Shown piece by piece: positions 28,028 to 36,398 of a DNA stretch of 64,000 nucleotides. A program made the translations under genes and the position numbers. A model generated the notes under the pieces. That model was not told the DNA's origin. It searched no databases and worked only from the letters and a program-made list of their open reading frames with translations. Every line of letters begins with the position of its first letter. Positions within the stretch are counted from its first letter, which is position 1. This DNA comes from Parasphingopyxis marina (lineage in GTDB: Bacteria; Pseudomonadota; Alphaproteobacteria; Sphingomonadales; Sphingomonadaceae): positions 1,042,501 to 1,106,500 of the forward strand of contig NZ_JACJVJ010000001.1 of NCBI RefSeq assembly GCF_014237875.1, read 5' to 3'.

Positions 28028-28804
28028 TCAACCCAAGCTGGGTTCCATGGCGACATGCTCTTCAACATAGAAGAGTTCATGGGCATCGAAAAAGGCCAGG
28101 CGATGGGCGAGCCCCGGCTGGATGGTGGTGCGCGCGGCTTCGAAGGTTTCCCAATCGGTCCACCACATTTCCGCATAGCCGTCCCAGGCCATGCTCGGCA
28201 GGCGGACGCCGGTACGGAAATTGAGATAATAGTCGCACAGCCCCGGCTGCTCGGCGGCGTCGTGCGCGTGGCCGAGCCAGTCGTCGAAGAAAGAGGCTTC
28301 GCTGGTGCCCGGATGCCGCCCGACAAGGCCGATCCGCTTGGCCGTGCCCCGCGGCCGATCTTCGGCGCGGGTGACGATCGGGATTTCGCTCGTGGTGAAG
28401 CCCATCGCCGGGCCATCGGCAAATTGCCGCCAGTTATAGGCCAACGCCTGCAGCAGTTCCGGATCGCCTTCGTCGAAGGCGTGGCGATAGGCGGTTTCGC
28501 TCGTGAACCACATTTCGACGATGCCGTCGAACGAGGCATCGGGCGAACGGGAAGGATCGACCTGGTTGAAGGATAGCCCGCGTATGCCCGGAAGATCCAG
28601 CAACAGCGGCGCGCGATCGGTTTCCCATTGCAGGAGGAGCGCATCGCGCGAAAGAGCGTCATGCGCGCGCAGAAATTCGGTGACCTTGAAGCCGGGTCGC
28701 GCATCGGGAATCAGGGCGCGCGCCGGGCTGGCGGCGGCCAGCGCCGCGCCGACCAGAACCATATTCGCTTCGCGCCTCTTGAGATCGAAATCACGGATCG
28801 CCAT
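28028..28804 (-). CDS. EthD-domain protein with N-terminal hydrophobic/Tat-like segment
   Basis: A 258-residue protein. The N terminus RREANMVLVGAALAAASPARA looks like a twin-arginine-type or short signal segment. Two EthD-like repeats follow, one around residues 45-130 (LPGIRGLSFNQVDPS, FDGIVEMWFTS) and one around 150-245 (MAWDGYAEMWWTDWETF). EthD-type barrels are often small auxiliary or isomerase-like proteins in catabolic clusters. It converges with the PDC-hydrolase-like gene and is divergent from the EthD operon at 29030. Confidence 0.72.
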   Translation of the reverse strand: MAIRDFDLKRREANMVLVGAALAAASPARALIPDARPGFKVTEFLRAHDALSRDALLLQWETDRAPLLLDLPGIRGLSFNQVDPSRSPDASFDGIVEMWFTSETAYRHAFDEGDPELLQALAYNWRQFADGPAMGFTTSEIPIVTRAEDRPRGTAKRIGLVGRHPGTSEASFFDDWLGHAHDAAEQPGLCDYYLNFRTGVRLPSMAWDGYAEMWWTDWETFEAARTTIQPGLAHRLAFFDAHELFYVEEHVAMEPSLG

Positions 28805-28854
28805 CGCAAACCTTCCCGTTCCTTGCCTGGAACCTTGCCAGCATGATTGACTGC

Positions 28855-28875
28855 CAATGAACTAGTTTGCTAGTC
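28855..28875. promoter_or_regulatory. Operator-like site CAATGAACTAGTTTGCTAGTC
   Basis: Contains the short palindrome ACTAG-TTTG-CTAGT and shares TGAACTAGT with the site at 27073. It lies between the divergent EthD genes. Confidence 0.5.
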
Positions 28876-28928
28876 TTTTCAAGTCGCGCAACGACGCAAG
28901 CGCCATCCACCCGCAAGGAATTATACGC

Positions 28929-29030
28929 ATGAAACGATCCGGATTCTCGAAACGCAATTCGCACAGCCCCACACCGGCGCCGCATTTCGAAGACCGGCAA
29001 CCGGCCTCCGCCCGGAAGCGGGCTCGCTGA
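28929..29030 (+). CDS. Small ORF (33 aa) coupled to EthD gene
   Basis: An ATG at 28929 opens a 33-codon frame (MKRSGFSKRNSHSPTPAP...) that is rich in basic residues and ends in a TGA overlapping the ATG of the EthD gene (TGATG). AAGGAA lies about nine bases upstream. It is too short for the ORF track and has no recognised homologue. It may be a leader peptide allowing translational coupling, or chance. Confidence 0.35.
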   Translation: MKRSGFSKRNSHSPTPAPHFEDRQPASARKRAR

Positions 29031-29779
29031 TGGCCAATTCACCCTCCGCGGAAGCAACACCGCTCAGCAAATCCTTGTCCTTCATCCGCCGCAAGCCGGA
29101 CACGACGCCCGATCAGTTCAAAGCCAAGTGGCTTGGTGAGCACGGCCCCGGATCCCTTAAAATACAGGGGATTGAGGGCTTCGTCCTCGGTGAGGTCATC
29201 GAGGATGCGGGCCGCGCGCGGAGCCGGGCGGGCGGCGCACCCGAACTCGACGGGATTGCAGAATCCTGGCAGGCGCCGGGGATCGATCGCGCCGCGCAGG
29301 CCAAGGCCGACCCCTTTGTCCGCGACTGGCTTGGCGCTGCGCCAACCTATATCGGGGCGATTAACATTTTCGTCACGCGCGAACATATCTTTGCGCCACC
29401 GATGCGCGGCGGCCATAAGGTCATAACCTTGATCTTTAGGAAGCCCGAACAGACGCGTGAGGATTTCGTGCGGCATATGCTCGAAGTGCATGGCCCGCTA
29501 TCGATGAACGTGCCCGGCCTGCGCGGTTATGTGCTTTCGGAGATCGTGCGCCGTCCCACCATGCCGGCCCTGCCCGAGATCCCGGGCCTGGGAGAAGTCG
29601 ACATGATCGGCCAGAGCTGGATGTCGAGCGATCCCGCCGAACAGACGCCGGATTCGGAAGGTCGCCGTGCCTGGCTGGAGGACGGAAAGGCCAATTTCGG
29701 CTCCTTCATGCGCTATGTGACGCTCGAGCATGATTTCATCGCGCCGCCCTATGCTGGACCTGGCAAGGCTTCTGTGTGA
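29030..29779 (+). CDS. Tandem EthD-domain protein
   Basis: A 249-residue protein made of two EthD-like repeats. Repeat 1 has SFIRRKPDTTPDQFKAKWLGEHGP and repeat 2 has LIFRKPEQTREDFVRHMLEVHGP, each followed by the GxxGYVLxEI-type strand. EthD domains form dimeric alpha-beta barrels, so the tandem copy may act as an internal dimer. It precedes the RraA/LigK-like aldolase by 40 bases and probably shares its transcript. The function is unknown. Confidence 0.8.
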   Translation: MANSPSAEATPLSKSLSFIRRKPDTTPDQFKAKWLGEHGPGSLKIQGIEGFVLGEVIEDAGRARSRAGGAPELDGIAESWQAPGIDRAAQAKADPFVRDWLGAAPTYIGAINIFVTREHIFAPPMRGGHKVITLIFRKPEQTREDFVRHMLEVHGPLSMNVPGLRGYVLSEIVRRPTMPALPEIPGLGEVDMIGQSWMSSDPAEQTPDSEGRRAWLEDGKANFGSFMRYVTLEHDFIAPPYAGPGKASV

Positions 29780-29818
29780 GCAACGCGCAAAGCGCTGCCA
29801 TTCGAAACGAGAGAATAG

Positions 29819-30469
29819 ATGACCGCTTCTGATACGAACCTTGCAGGGGGCATGATCGACCGCGCGCGCGCCTTGGGCGCGGCGACCTTGCACGAGGCCG
29901 CGGGACGGATCGGGGCTTTGCCCTCGGCGATCAAGCCGGTCGATCCGGCAATGCGCCTGGCGGGCCCTGCCTTCACGGTAGTGGTGCCGCAACTGGATAA
30001 TTTGTGGATCCACCGCGCACTGTATCGCGCCTCGCCCGGCGATGTGCTGGTCGTGTCGACCAGCGGCGGCATCGAAGGCGGATATTGGGGGGATATCCTG
30101 AACGAGGCGGCGATCGCGCGCGGCCTGGCCGGGCTCGTGATCGATGGCGGCGTGCGCGACAGCGCCGGCCTTGCCGCGATGGCTTTCCCGGTCTTTTCCA
30201 ACGGCATCTGCATTCAGGGGACGATCAAGGGGTTCGATGTTCCGTCTTGCGTCCAGCAGCCGCTGACCATCGGTGCGGTCGAAATTGCGCCCGGCGACCT
30301 TGTCGTCGGCGACCGGGACGGCGTCGTCGCGATTCCCGCGGCCGATGTCACGAAAGTGCTGGAAGGCGGAGAAGCGCGCGAGGCGGACGAACAGCGGAAG
30401 ATCGAACAGATCAGGGCCGGCGTCAGCACGCTGGAGCTATACGGGTTCGGAGACGATGCCGATGCTTGA
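29819..30469 (+). CDS. RraA/LigK-like aldolase (copy 1)
   Basis: A 216-residue RraA-fold protein. The metal and substrate loop GGIEGGYWGDILNEAAIARG and the Arg-Asp pair in DGGVRDSAGL are as in the class II pyruvate aldolases HMG/CHA aldolase (LigK, ProA). Those enzymes split 4-carboxy-4-hydroxy-2-oxoadipate to pyruvate plus oxaloacetate at the end of the protocatechuate 4,5-cleavage and gallate pathways. Unlike the pure RNase-E inhibitor RraA, it lies within a catabolic cluster. A GST gene follows 27 bases later. Confidence 0.82.
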   Translation: MTASDTNLAGGMIDRARALGAATLHEAAGRIGALPSAIKPVDPAMRLAGPAFTVVVPQLDNLWIHRALYRASPGDVLVVSTSGGIEGGYWGDILNEAAIARGLAGLVIDGGVRDSAGLAAMAFPVFSNGICIQGTIKGFDVPSCVQQPLTIGAVEIAPGDLVVGDRDGVVAIPAADVTKVLEGGEAREADEQRKIEQIRAGVSTLELYGFGDDADA

Positions 30470-30496
30470 GCCGAAACGGCGTAGACGGGCGTTTCC

Positions 30497-31099
30497 ATGA
30501 AGCTCTTCTGGTCTTCCCGTTCGCCGTATGCGCGCAAGGCTTTGCTCGTTGCCCATGAAGTCGGCCTGGCAGACCGGATCGAACCCATCTCCATCGCAAT
30601 CCCGCAGCGTGAGGAAAATCCGGCGCTCGCCGCGGCGAGCCCGATGCGGAAACTCCCGACATTGGTGACGGACGATGGCGAGGCGATCATCGATTCCCCG
30701 GTCATCGCCGAATATCTCGATACTCTGGGCGGCGGCAAATTGGTGCCGCGCGGCGACGGACGCTGGAGAGCCCTGTCGCTGCAGGCGATGGCCGACGAAG
30801 TGCTTCAGATCCTCCTGCTGTGGCGCCGCGAGCTGCGGCGGCCAGAAGCTGCGCGTTCGGCGCCGCTGCTGGACGATTTCGCGGTTCGGCTAGACCGGGC
30901 GCTCGACTGGCTGGAGGCGGCCCCGCAGTTCGGCAAGGATTTCACGATTGGCGAAGCGACCTGCGGGATCATGCTGTCCTATCTCGATTTCCGCTTTGCC
31001 GAGCGGCCGTGGCGGCCGGGCCGCGAACGGCTGGCCGCCTGGCATGAGAGCTTCGAGGATCGCCCCTCGGCGGTGGCGACCCGCTTTTCGGACGGTTGA
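30497..31099 (+). CDS. Glutathione S-transferase, 'SPxxRK' type (copy 1)
   Basis: A 200-residue GST with N-terminal KLFWSSRSPYARKALLVAHE and a substrate-side SPMRKLPTLVTDDGEAIIDS segment. It is a clear paralogue of the GSTs at 34812 and 38411, and all three lie beside ring-cleavage, aldolase or oxygenase genes. Glutathione-dependent isomerisation of a ring-cleavage product, as in maleylpyruvate or maleylacetoacetate isomerases, is a reasonable guess. It converges with the LigJ-like gene. Confidence 0.8.
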   Translation: MKLFWSSRSPYARKALLVAHEVGLADRIEPISIAIPQREENPALAAASPMRKLPTLVTDDGEAIIDSPVIAEYLDTLGGGKLVPRGDGRWRALSLQAMADEVLQILLLWRRELRRPEAARSAPLLDDFAVRLDRALDWLEAAPQFGKDFTIGEATCGIMLSYLDFRFAERPWRPGRERLAAWHESFEDRPSAVATRFSDG

Positions 31100-31105
31100 T
31101 CGCGG

Positions 31106-32089
31106 TCAGCCGAAGGCCTTGGTGTAGACCTTGCGCGCGGTGCCTTCGAAGATCTTGGCCTTGTCCTCGGCCGAGAGAAAATCGATCCTCTCGATCACCG
31201 GCTTCAGATCGTCGAGATCATGGCCCCAATGCGGGCTTTTGACCGATCCCGTGCCGGGCCGTTCGGTGCCGAACATGCAATTGTCGGGGCCGACGATCTT
31301 GAAAAGCAGTTCCAGCCCTTCTTCGGAATAGAGGCAGGTGTCGAAATAGAGCTGGCGCAGTTCCTCATCGAATTCGCGGCCTCGCCGCCAGGCGCCGGCA
31401 CGGAAACGTCCGATCTGATAGGGGATCGCGCCGCCGCCATGCGAGATGACGATCTTGAGCGTCGGGAAATCCTTGAACACGTCCGACTGGAGCAGCGACA
31501 TCACCGCGACGCTGCCCTCGTTGATGAATTTGAGCGTATAGCTTTCGCGCGGATGGCAGCAGCCCGCCGAATGGATAAGCGCGGGAACGTCGAGCTCGAC
31601 CAGCTTTTCGTAGAGCGGATACCAGAAGGGATCGCCGAGGCCCGGTGGCGGAACGCCATCACCCTCCATCGGATCGGGATTGAGGATGCAGCCGATAAAG
31701 CCCAGATCCTCCACACAGCGCTCCAGCTCCTCGACGCAGTTTGCCGGGCTGGTATCGCGATATTGCGGCAGGCCGGCGACCGCCTTCAGCCGGTCGGGGA
31801 ACATCTGGCAATGCTGGTGGATCAGGTCGTTGCAATAGCGCGTCCAGAACAGGGGCACGTCGCGCGGGCTAAGCGAATGCATCTGCAGATAGGGGCGGGG
31901 CGAGATGAATTGCACGTCGGTGCCGACCTCGTCCATCTTGGCGATCAACCCTTCGGCGACGGGGCGCGAAATCTCGTCCGCGGGCAGTTTCGTGCCCATT
32001 TTCGGATTGTTGCGGCTGCCGGCGAGCTTGGCCATCTTTTCATAGTCGGCCTTGCCCAGCACGACATGGGCGTGGGAATCGATAATCAT
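31106..32089 (-). CDS. Amidohydrolase, 4-oxalomesaconate hydratase (LigJ)/ACMSD-like
   Basis: A 327-residue amidohydrolase_2 protein. MIIDSHAHVVLGK has the metal-binding H-x-H. ALIHSAGCCHP, IVISHGGGAIPYQ and MFGTERPGTGS are the other metal and active-site loops; the usual terminal Asp position carries Glu (G-T-E), as I recall for LigJ-type hydratases. Downstream order in the operon is LigB-like, RidA, then this gene. Two readings fit: oxalomesaconate hydration after gallate/protocatechuate cleavage, or decarboxylation as in aminocarboxymuconate semialdehyde decarboxylase. Confidence 0.8.
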   Translation of the reverse strand: MIIDSHAHVVLGKADYEKMAKLAGSRNNPKMGTKLPADEISRPVAEGLIAKMDEVGTDVQFISPRPYLQMHSLSPRDVPLFWTRYCNDLIHQHCQMFPDRLKAVAGLPQYRDTSPANCVEELERCVEDLGFIGCILNPDPMEGDGVPPPGLGDPFWYPLYEKLVELDVPALIHSAGCCHPRESYTLKFINEGSVAVMSLLQSDVFKDFPTLKIVISHGGGAIPYQIGRFRAGAWRRGREFDEELRQLYFDTCLYSEEGLELLFKIVGPDNCMFGTERPGTGSVKSPHWGHDLDDLKPVIERIDFLSAEDKAKIFEGTARKVYTKAFG

Positions 32090-32091
32090 GG

Positions 32092-32475
32092 TCAGTCCTT
32101 TGCGTAGGCAAGTACGTCGAGCTGGATGAGGACCGCGCCCCTGAGCGCGACGGTCTGCGTGTGGCGGGCGGGGCGATGGGCCTCGTCCGGATAATGTTCG
32201 AGCCAGACTTCGTTGATCGCGTCTCGCGCGCCGTCATCCTTCACATAGAATGTGATCTTCGCGACATCGCCGAAGTCCATCCCGGCCTCTGCGAGCACGA
32301 GACCGAGATTGTGGAAGCAATTCCTGACCTGCCCGGCGACATCCTCGGGCATGATCTTGGTCTCGCCGTCGCGGCCCATGATGCCCGAAGTCGCGAGCAG
32401 CGGCCCGACGCGGCAGCCGAGCGGAATGGGCTGCGGATGCTTGATCGATTCGATGTTGATGCTGCGCTGGCGCAT
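32092..32475 (-). CDS. RidA-family (YjgF/Rid) protein
   Basis: A 127-residue Rid-fold protein: ATSGIMGRDGE near the N terminus, VRNCFHNLGLVLAEAGMDFGDV mid-protein and the C-terminal RPARHTQTVALRGAVLIQLD carrying the expected conserved Arg. The ATG at 32475 has GGAGAG upstream; the 330-residue tracked ORF reads through the LigB gene in the wrong frame. It sits between LigB-like and LigJ-like genes in one operon. Rid proteins deaminate enamines or imines (2-aminomuconate deaminase is one), or may assist tautomerisation. Confidence 0.85.
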   Translation of the reverse strand: MRQRSINIESIKHPQPIPLGCRVGPLLATSGIMGRDGETKIMPEDVAGQVRNCFHNLGLVLAEAGMDFGDVAKITFYVKDDGARDAINEVWLEHYPDEAHRPARHTQTVALRGAVLIQLDVLAYAKD

Positions 32476-32486
32476 GCCTCTCTCCT

Positions 32487-33479
32487 TCATTTCCATTCGG
32501 CGAAACAGACGCCGGTGCCGGTTCCCGCCTCGGTGCGGTAGCAGGGCAGATAATCGCAACGCGTCAGTTCCAGATGGGTGCAGGCCCCGGCCGCAGTGAT
32601 CCAGTTGCGGATTTCCGAATTGCCCGAATTGAGCTTCGCCCGGTCGAGATTGGCCATGGCCTCGGTATCCTTGCGCTGCATCGCATCGATTACCGCGCGG
32701 TCGAGATCCTCGTCGACGGTGAAATGGCTGAGCCCGCCCGATGCGATGATGCCGACGCGAATGTCCTCGGGATAGGATTCGACCGCCGCGCGGATCGCCT
32801 CGCCCAGCGCATGGCAGCGCGCCGGCGTCGGCTGGTTGGGCGGGTAATAGGTGTTGAGCGCGACCGGCACGATGGCGAGCGGATTGGCCTCGTCCATCAG
32901 CCGGCGGTGGATGAAGCCGAAGGCATGGCCTTCGCCGGCGCCCTCGGGCAACCGGTCGGCGGTCGAGATATCGAATTGCGCATCGACCAGGCTGGCGATC
33001 ATGTGCCGGGAGAGCGCGGCATCGACCGGGAAATCGGTCTCGCCCTGGTCGACATAATAGCCGCCGCGCGCATTCTGCCACCATTGCAACGGGTTGGGCT
33101 TGGCCTTGTGACGGGGATTGTTGCGGATCGTCTCGCCATAATAGAGGAGAATGCTTGGCAGATTGTCCTCGTGATACAGTTCCTTCTGGTCGTCGCCGAC
33201 GACGATCAGCGTATCGATGCCGGATTCGGCGATCGCCTGGCGCATGCGATCGACCCCTGCGATCGACGCGGTGTAGCGCTGCTCAAGGATATCGGGCCGC
33301 ACCTGTTCGAGGACCGCGCTGTCCGCACTTTCGAGCAGCGCCTCGTAGCTGGTCGGTGCCCCGGCCTTGTCGAGAAATTTGCCGGTCGCGTCGCGTTCAG
33401 CGAACTTCGCCCAGTCCTCCTGCTCGGTGTTGAGCATCGGCGTGTGAGAGGATCCGAAACCGTGAGTCAAACGTGCCAT
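32487..33479 (-). CDS. LigB-family extradiol dioxygenase (DesZ/LigB-like)
   Basis: A 330-residue class III extradiol dioxygenase. HGFGSSHTPML supplies the first iron-binding His near residue 7-13. IVVGDDQKELYHEDN follows in the middle, and GGLSHFTVDEDLDRAVIDAM near the C terminus is a LigB signature. Length is close to LigB and to the single-subunit 3-O-methylgallate dioxygenase DesZ. No separate LigA-like subunit gene is present. The predicted reaction is meta-cleavage of a protocatechuate-, gallate- or aminophenol-type ring. The start at 33479 is chosen by the family N terminus. Confidence 0.85.
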   Translation of the reverse strand: MARLTHGFGSSHTPMLNTEQEDWAKFAERDATGKFLDKAGAPTSYEALLESADSAVLEQVRPDILEQRYTASIAGVDRMRQAIAESGIDTLIVVGDDQKELYHEDNLPSILLYYGETIRNNPRHKAKPNPLQWWQNARGGYYVDQGETDFPVDAALSRHMIASLVDAQFDISTADRLPEGAGEGHAFGFIHRRLMDEANPLAIVPVALNTYYPPNQPTPARCHALGEAIRAAVESYPEDIRVGIIASGGLSHFTVDEDLDRAVIDAMQRKDTEAMANLDRAKLNSGNSEIRNWITAAGACTHLELTRCDYLPCYRTEAGTGTGVCFAEWK

Positions 33480-33557
33480 GGCGAGCCTGTTTCCTGTCTG
33501 GCGCTGACCGGCAGCAAATCGATTGCGGCGTTCCCGCGAGCCGGTTTTCAAAAGGCC

Positions 33558-33570
33558 ATAGTTATAACCT
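33558..33570. promoter_or_regulatory. 13-mer ATAGTTATAACCT upstream of LigB operon
   Basis: Lies about 80 bases before the dioxygenase start. Its reverse complement AGGTTATAACTAT occurs unchanged at 58735-58747, in the divergent region of the LysR gene and the second TonB receptor. TTATAA fits the centre of a LysR-type T-N11-A box. A shared regulator is plausible. Confidence 0.5.
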
Positions 33571-33613
33571 TTAGGAATTGTCTATCAGCGCGACTGATGC
33601 CGCGCAACCATAT

Positions 33614-34789
33614 TTATAGCGACAGCTCAGCGCGTATCTCTTCGTCATGTTCGCCCAGCGAAGGCGGGTGGCGGCGTATCTCCACCGGCGCGTTGGCGAA
33701 ACGCATGGGGCTGGCGAGCAGCGATAGCGGCCCGGATGCCGGATGATCGATCTTGACCTCGAAGCCCCGATGCACGGCCTGCGGATCGGCGAGAAGATCG
33801 GGCACCGTGTTGATCGGCGCGCAGGGAACGCCGACCTCCTCCAGGCGCGCGACCCAGCCGGCCATCGTATCGGTTTCCAGGGCTGCGATAATCTCCGGGA
33901 ACAGCGTTTCGAGATGGGTCACCCGATCCCCGTTGGTGCGGTATTTGGGGTCGTCGATCAGGTCCGGCCTGCCGATCGCTTCGCAGAATTTCGCATATTG
34001 GCCGTCATTGCCGACGACGATCACGACATGGCCGTCCTTGCACGGGAAAACGTCTTGCGGCTGAATATTGGGGTGGCGGTTGCCGCTGCGTTTGGGAGGC
34101 TTGCCGGACACGAAATAATTCTGCGCCTGGTTGCACAGCGACCCGGCCATGACGTCGAGCATGCCGATGTCGATATAGTCGCCGTCGCCGGTCTGGTCGC
34201 GCCGGGCGATCGCGGCGAGGATGGCGATCACCGAATACATTCCGGTCATCAGGTCGACGATCGGCACCCCCACTTTCTGGGGGCCGGCGCCGGGAAAGCC
34301 GTCCGCTTCGCCGGTCACGCTCATCAATCCGCCCATCGCCTGGATCATGAAATCATAGGCGCTTTGCTGCGCGCGGGGGCCATCCTGCCCGAAGCCGGTG
34401 ATCGAACAATAGACGAGATCGGATTTGATCTCTTTGAGCGATGCATAATCGAGGCCGAACTTCGCCAACCCGCCGACCCGGTAATTCTCGATGACGATGT
34501 CGGATCGCGCGGCGAGCGCCTTGACCAGCGCCTGCCCGTCCTCGGTGGAGAGATCCGCGCAGACCGAGCGCTTGCCGCGGTTGCAGGCGAGAAAATAGCC
34601 GGCATCGCCCTGGCCTCCATCGGCGGCCGGAAGGAAAGGTGGGCCCCAGCTTCGCGTATCGTCTCCGCTTTCCGGCCGTTCGACCTTGATCACGTCCGCG
34701 CCGAGATCAGCCAGTATCTGGCCGGCAAAAGGGCCGGCGAGAATACGGCTGAGATCGAGGACTTTGAGATGGGAGAGTGGACCTGACAT
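33614..34789 (-). CDS. Class III (CaiB/BaiF) CoA-transferase
   Basis: A 391-residue CoA-transferase: LKVLDLSRILAGPFAGQILADLGADVIKVE at the N terminus and the nucleophilic Asp in VGVPIVDLMTGMYS near residue 160-170, with the RNGD-like QTGDGDYIDIGMLD. The start MSGPLSH at 34789 is preferred; the tracked version extends through the GST in another frame. It transfers CoA between organic acids. With the thiolase, hydratase and FerA-like genes nearby it may activate an aromatic acid or ring-cleavage product. Confidence 0.88.
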   Translation of the reverse strand: MSGPLSHLKVLDLSRILAGPFAGQILADLGADVIKVERPESGDDTRSWGPPFLPAADGGQGDAGYFLACNRGKRSVCADLSTEDGQALVKALAARSDIVIENYRVGGLAKFGLDYASLKEIKSDLVYCSITGFGQDGPRAQQSAYDFMIQAMGGLMSVTGEADGFPGAGPQKVGVPIVDLMTGMYSVIAILAAIARRDQTGDGDYIDIGMLDVMAGSLCNQAQNYFVSGKPPKRSGNRHPNIQPQDVFPCKDGHVVIVVGNDGQYAKFCEAIGRPDLIDDPKYRTNGDRVTHLETLFPEIIAALETDTMAGWVARLEEVGVPCAPINTVPDLLADPQAVHRGFEVKIDHPASGPLSLLASPMRFANAPVEIRRHPPSLGEHDEEIRAELSL

Positions 34790-34811
34790 GAGCGAATTCT
34801 TTCTTGTTGAT

Positions 34812-35486
34812 TCAATCCAGCGCCAGCCGGTTGGCCTTGGCGCTTTCGCGGTTTTCGAAACGCGCCGCCCATTGGCTGAGCCGGTCGCGTCCTGCGCGCC
34901 AGCCAAGATCCGGAAAGCGTAAATCGAGATAGGATAGCGCCGACCCCGTGGCGATCTGGCCCAGGTCGAGCCGGTTGGGCCAGCACTCGACTTCGGCCTC
35001 CATTGCGTCGAGCGCGACGCGCGCCTTGGTGCGATAGGCGTCGTGAAACTGATCGCTTTGCCGGTCTTCCGGGCGGATCCTCTCCTGCCGCCAGAGTAGG
35101 ACCGCGTCGAGGAACAGGTCGGCATCCGCCTGGCGGCGCAGCACCTCAAAACGCATCGGGCCGGTGGCTGGAAGCAGCGCGCCATTGCCGGCAAATGCGA
35201 GCAGATACTCGCAGATTACCGCCGAATCATAAAGTTTCGTGCCGTCCGCAAGCTCCAGCGCGGGAATCGTTCCGGCCGGGTTGTGCCGCATATATTCGAT
35301 ATTCGGGCGGAGCCGTTCGACGACCGTGCGGTGCCGGGCGATCCTGTCGCCAAGCGCGCATTCGTCGATCACGATCGCGACCTTTCGGACGAACGGCGAT
35401 TTCGGACTCCAGTGAAGACGGACGGGCGCAGCCAGCGGCGGATCGCCGGGCGAGGGTTGCAAATCCGCTTCGATCTCCGATTCCAT
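34812..35486 (-). CDS. Glutathione S-transferase, 'SPxxRK' type (copy 2)
   Basis: A 224-residue GST with VRLHWSPKSPFVRKVAIVIDE, shared almost word for word with the GST at 38411. MRHNPAGTIPALELADGTKLYDS is the glutathione-binding part. It carries an N-terminal extension of about 20 residues compared with its paralogues. The CoA-transferase follows on the same strand after 22 bases, so they are cotranscribed. The divergent GntR gene likely controls this promoter. Confidence 0.82.
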   Translation of the reverse strand: MESEIEADLQPSPGDPPLAAPVRLHWSPKSPFVRKVAIVIDECALGDRIARHRTVVERLRPNIEYMRHNPAGTIPALELADGTKLYDSAVICEYLLAFAGNGALLPATGPMRFEVLRRQADADLFLDAVLLWRQERIRPEDRQSDQFHDAYRTKARVALDAMEAEVECWPNRLDLGQIATGSALSYLDLRFPDLGWRAGRDRLSQWAARFENRESAKANRLALD

Positions 35487-35597
35487 AAGGTTATTAAGCT
35501 GACCTTTTGAGAGATGTCAAAATCGCGGCTGCGGGCCGGGATGCGGATTGTGCAGCGTGGAGTTTGCCGTATCGGTTTTGCCTGCTATGCTGGTAGG

Positions 35598-36347
35598 ATG
35601 GCCAACACCCTGGCAGATCTGGACATATCGCTGACGTCGAATGCGCGCGGAATTCCGCGCTATTTGCAGCTCAGCACGCTGTTTCGCCGCATGATTTCAT
35701 CCGGCGAATGGCAGGTCGGTTCGCAAATTCCCACGGTCGAGGAACTCGCCAAGGAATATGGCGTGGCCCGGGCGACCGTCCGTCAGGCGCTCGGCATCCT
35801 GAATGCTGAGGGGATGATCGAACGCTTCAGGGCAAAGGGCACCTTCGTCACCTATAGGCCGCAGGAACAGCTGTGGTGCGAAGTCGAAACCGATTGGTCC
35901 GGCATGCTTCGTTCGCGCGCCGGCGCGACGATCGAGCTGTTGGAAGAGGAGGCGGGCCAGCAGCCGCCCGCGCTCGATCCGGAAGGGGAGCGAGCCCGCA
36001 GCTATCACCGGTTCCGGCGTCGCCATTGCCGGGATGGCAAGCCGTTCCTGATCGCCGACACCTATCTCGACGAAACGCTGTGGAAGAAAATCAGCCGGAA
36101 GAGCCTGACCAGCAAGACCGCGCTCAGCCTTCTTACGGAAATCCGCGGCGTCAAAATCACCGATGCACGCCAGTCGCTGACGATCGGCGCCGCTGACATG
36201 ATCACCGCAAGAATGCTGGAAGTTCCGCTCAACGCCCCCGTCGCCCATGTTCACCGCACGGCCATTACGGATACCGGCCGGCTCGTGATGGTTTCCGACG
36301 GAACCTATCGCGGCGACATCGTCCGCCTCGACATCAAGCTCAAATAG
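35598..36347 (+). CDS. GntR-family regulator with UTRA-type ligand domain
   Basis: A 249-residue regulator. The N-terminal winged helix shows GEWQVGSQIPTVEELAKEYGVARATVRQAL, the GntR signature, followed by IERFRAKGTFVT. The C-terminal half is a UTRA domain with FLIADTYLDETLWKKI. It is flanked by divergent GST/CoA-transferase genes and by the downstream CMD/Rieske operon. Palindromic sequences occur before several of these genes (36399). It is probably a repressor released by a pathway metabolite. Confidence 0.87.
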   Translation: MANTLADLDISLTSNARGIPRYLQLSTLFRRMISSGEWQVGSQIPTVEELAKEYGVARATVRQALGILNAEGMIERFRAKGTFVTYRPQEQLWCEVETDWSGMLRSRAGATIELLEEEAGQQPPALDPEGERARSYHRFRRRHCRDGKPFLIADTYLDETLWKKISRKSLTSKTALSLLTEIRGVKITDARQSLTIGAADMITARMLEVPLNAPVAHVHRTAITDTGRLVMVSDGTYRGDIVRLDIKLK

Positions 36348-36398
36348 CGCCGCCGAAATAAGGCTGGACGGAACGATCCTTGCCGCCTAATTGTAAAG

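Noticed and set aside
32092-33084. 330-residue tracked ORF as a single protein
   Set aside because: Only its C-terminal 127 residues are a protein family (RidA); the rest is an alternative frame of the LigB-like gene, which has its own stop before the RidA start.
33614-35194. CoA-transferase with a 135-residue N-terminal extension
   Set aside because: The extension is a wrong-frame reading of the GST gene; the family N terminus starts at MSGPLSH (34789).
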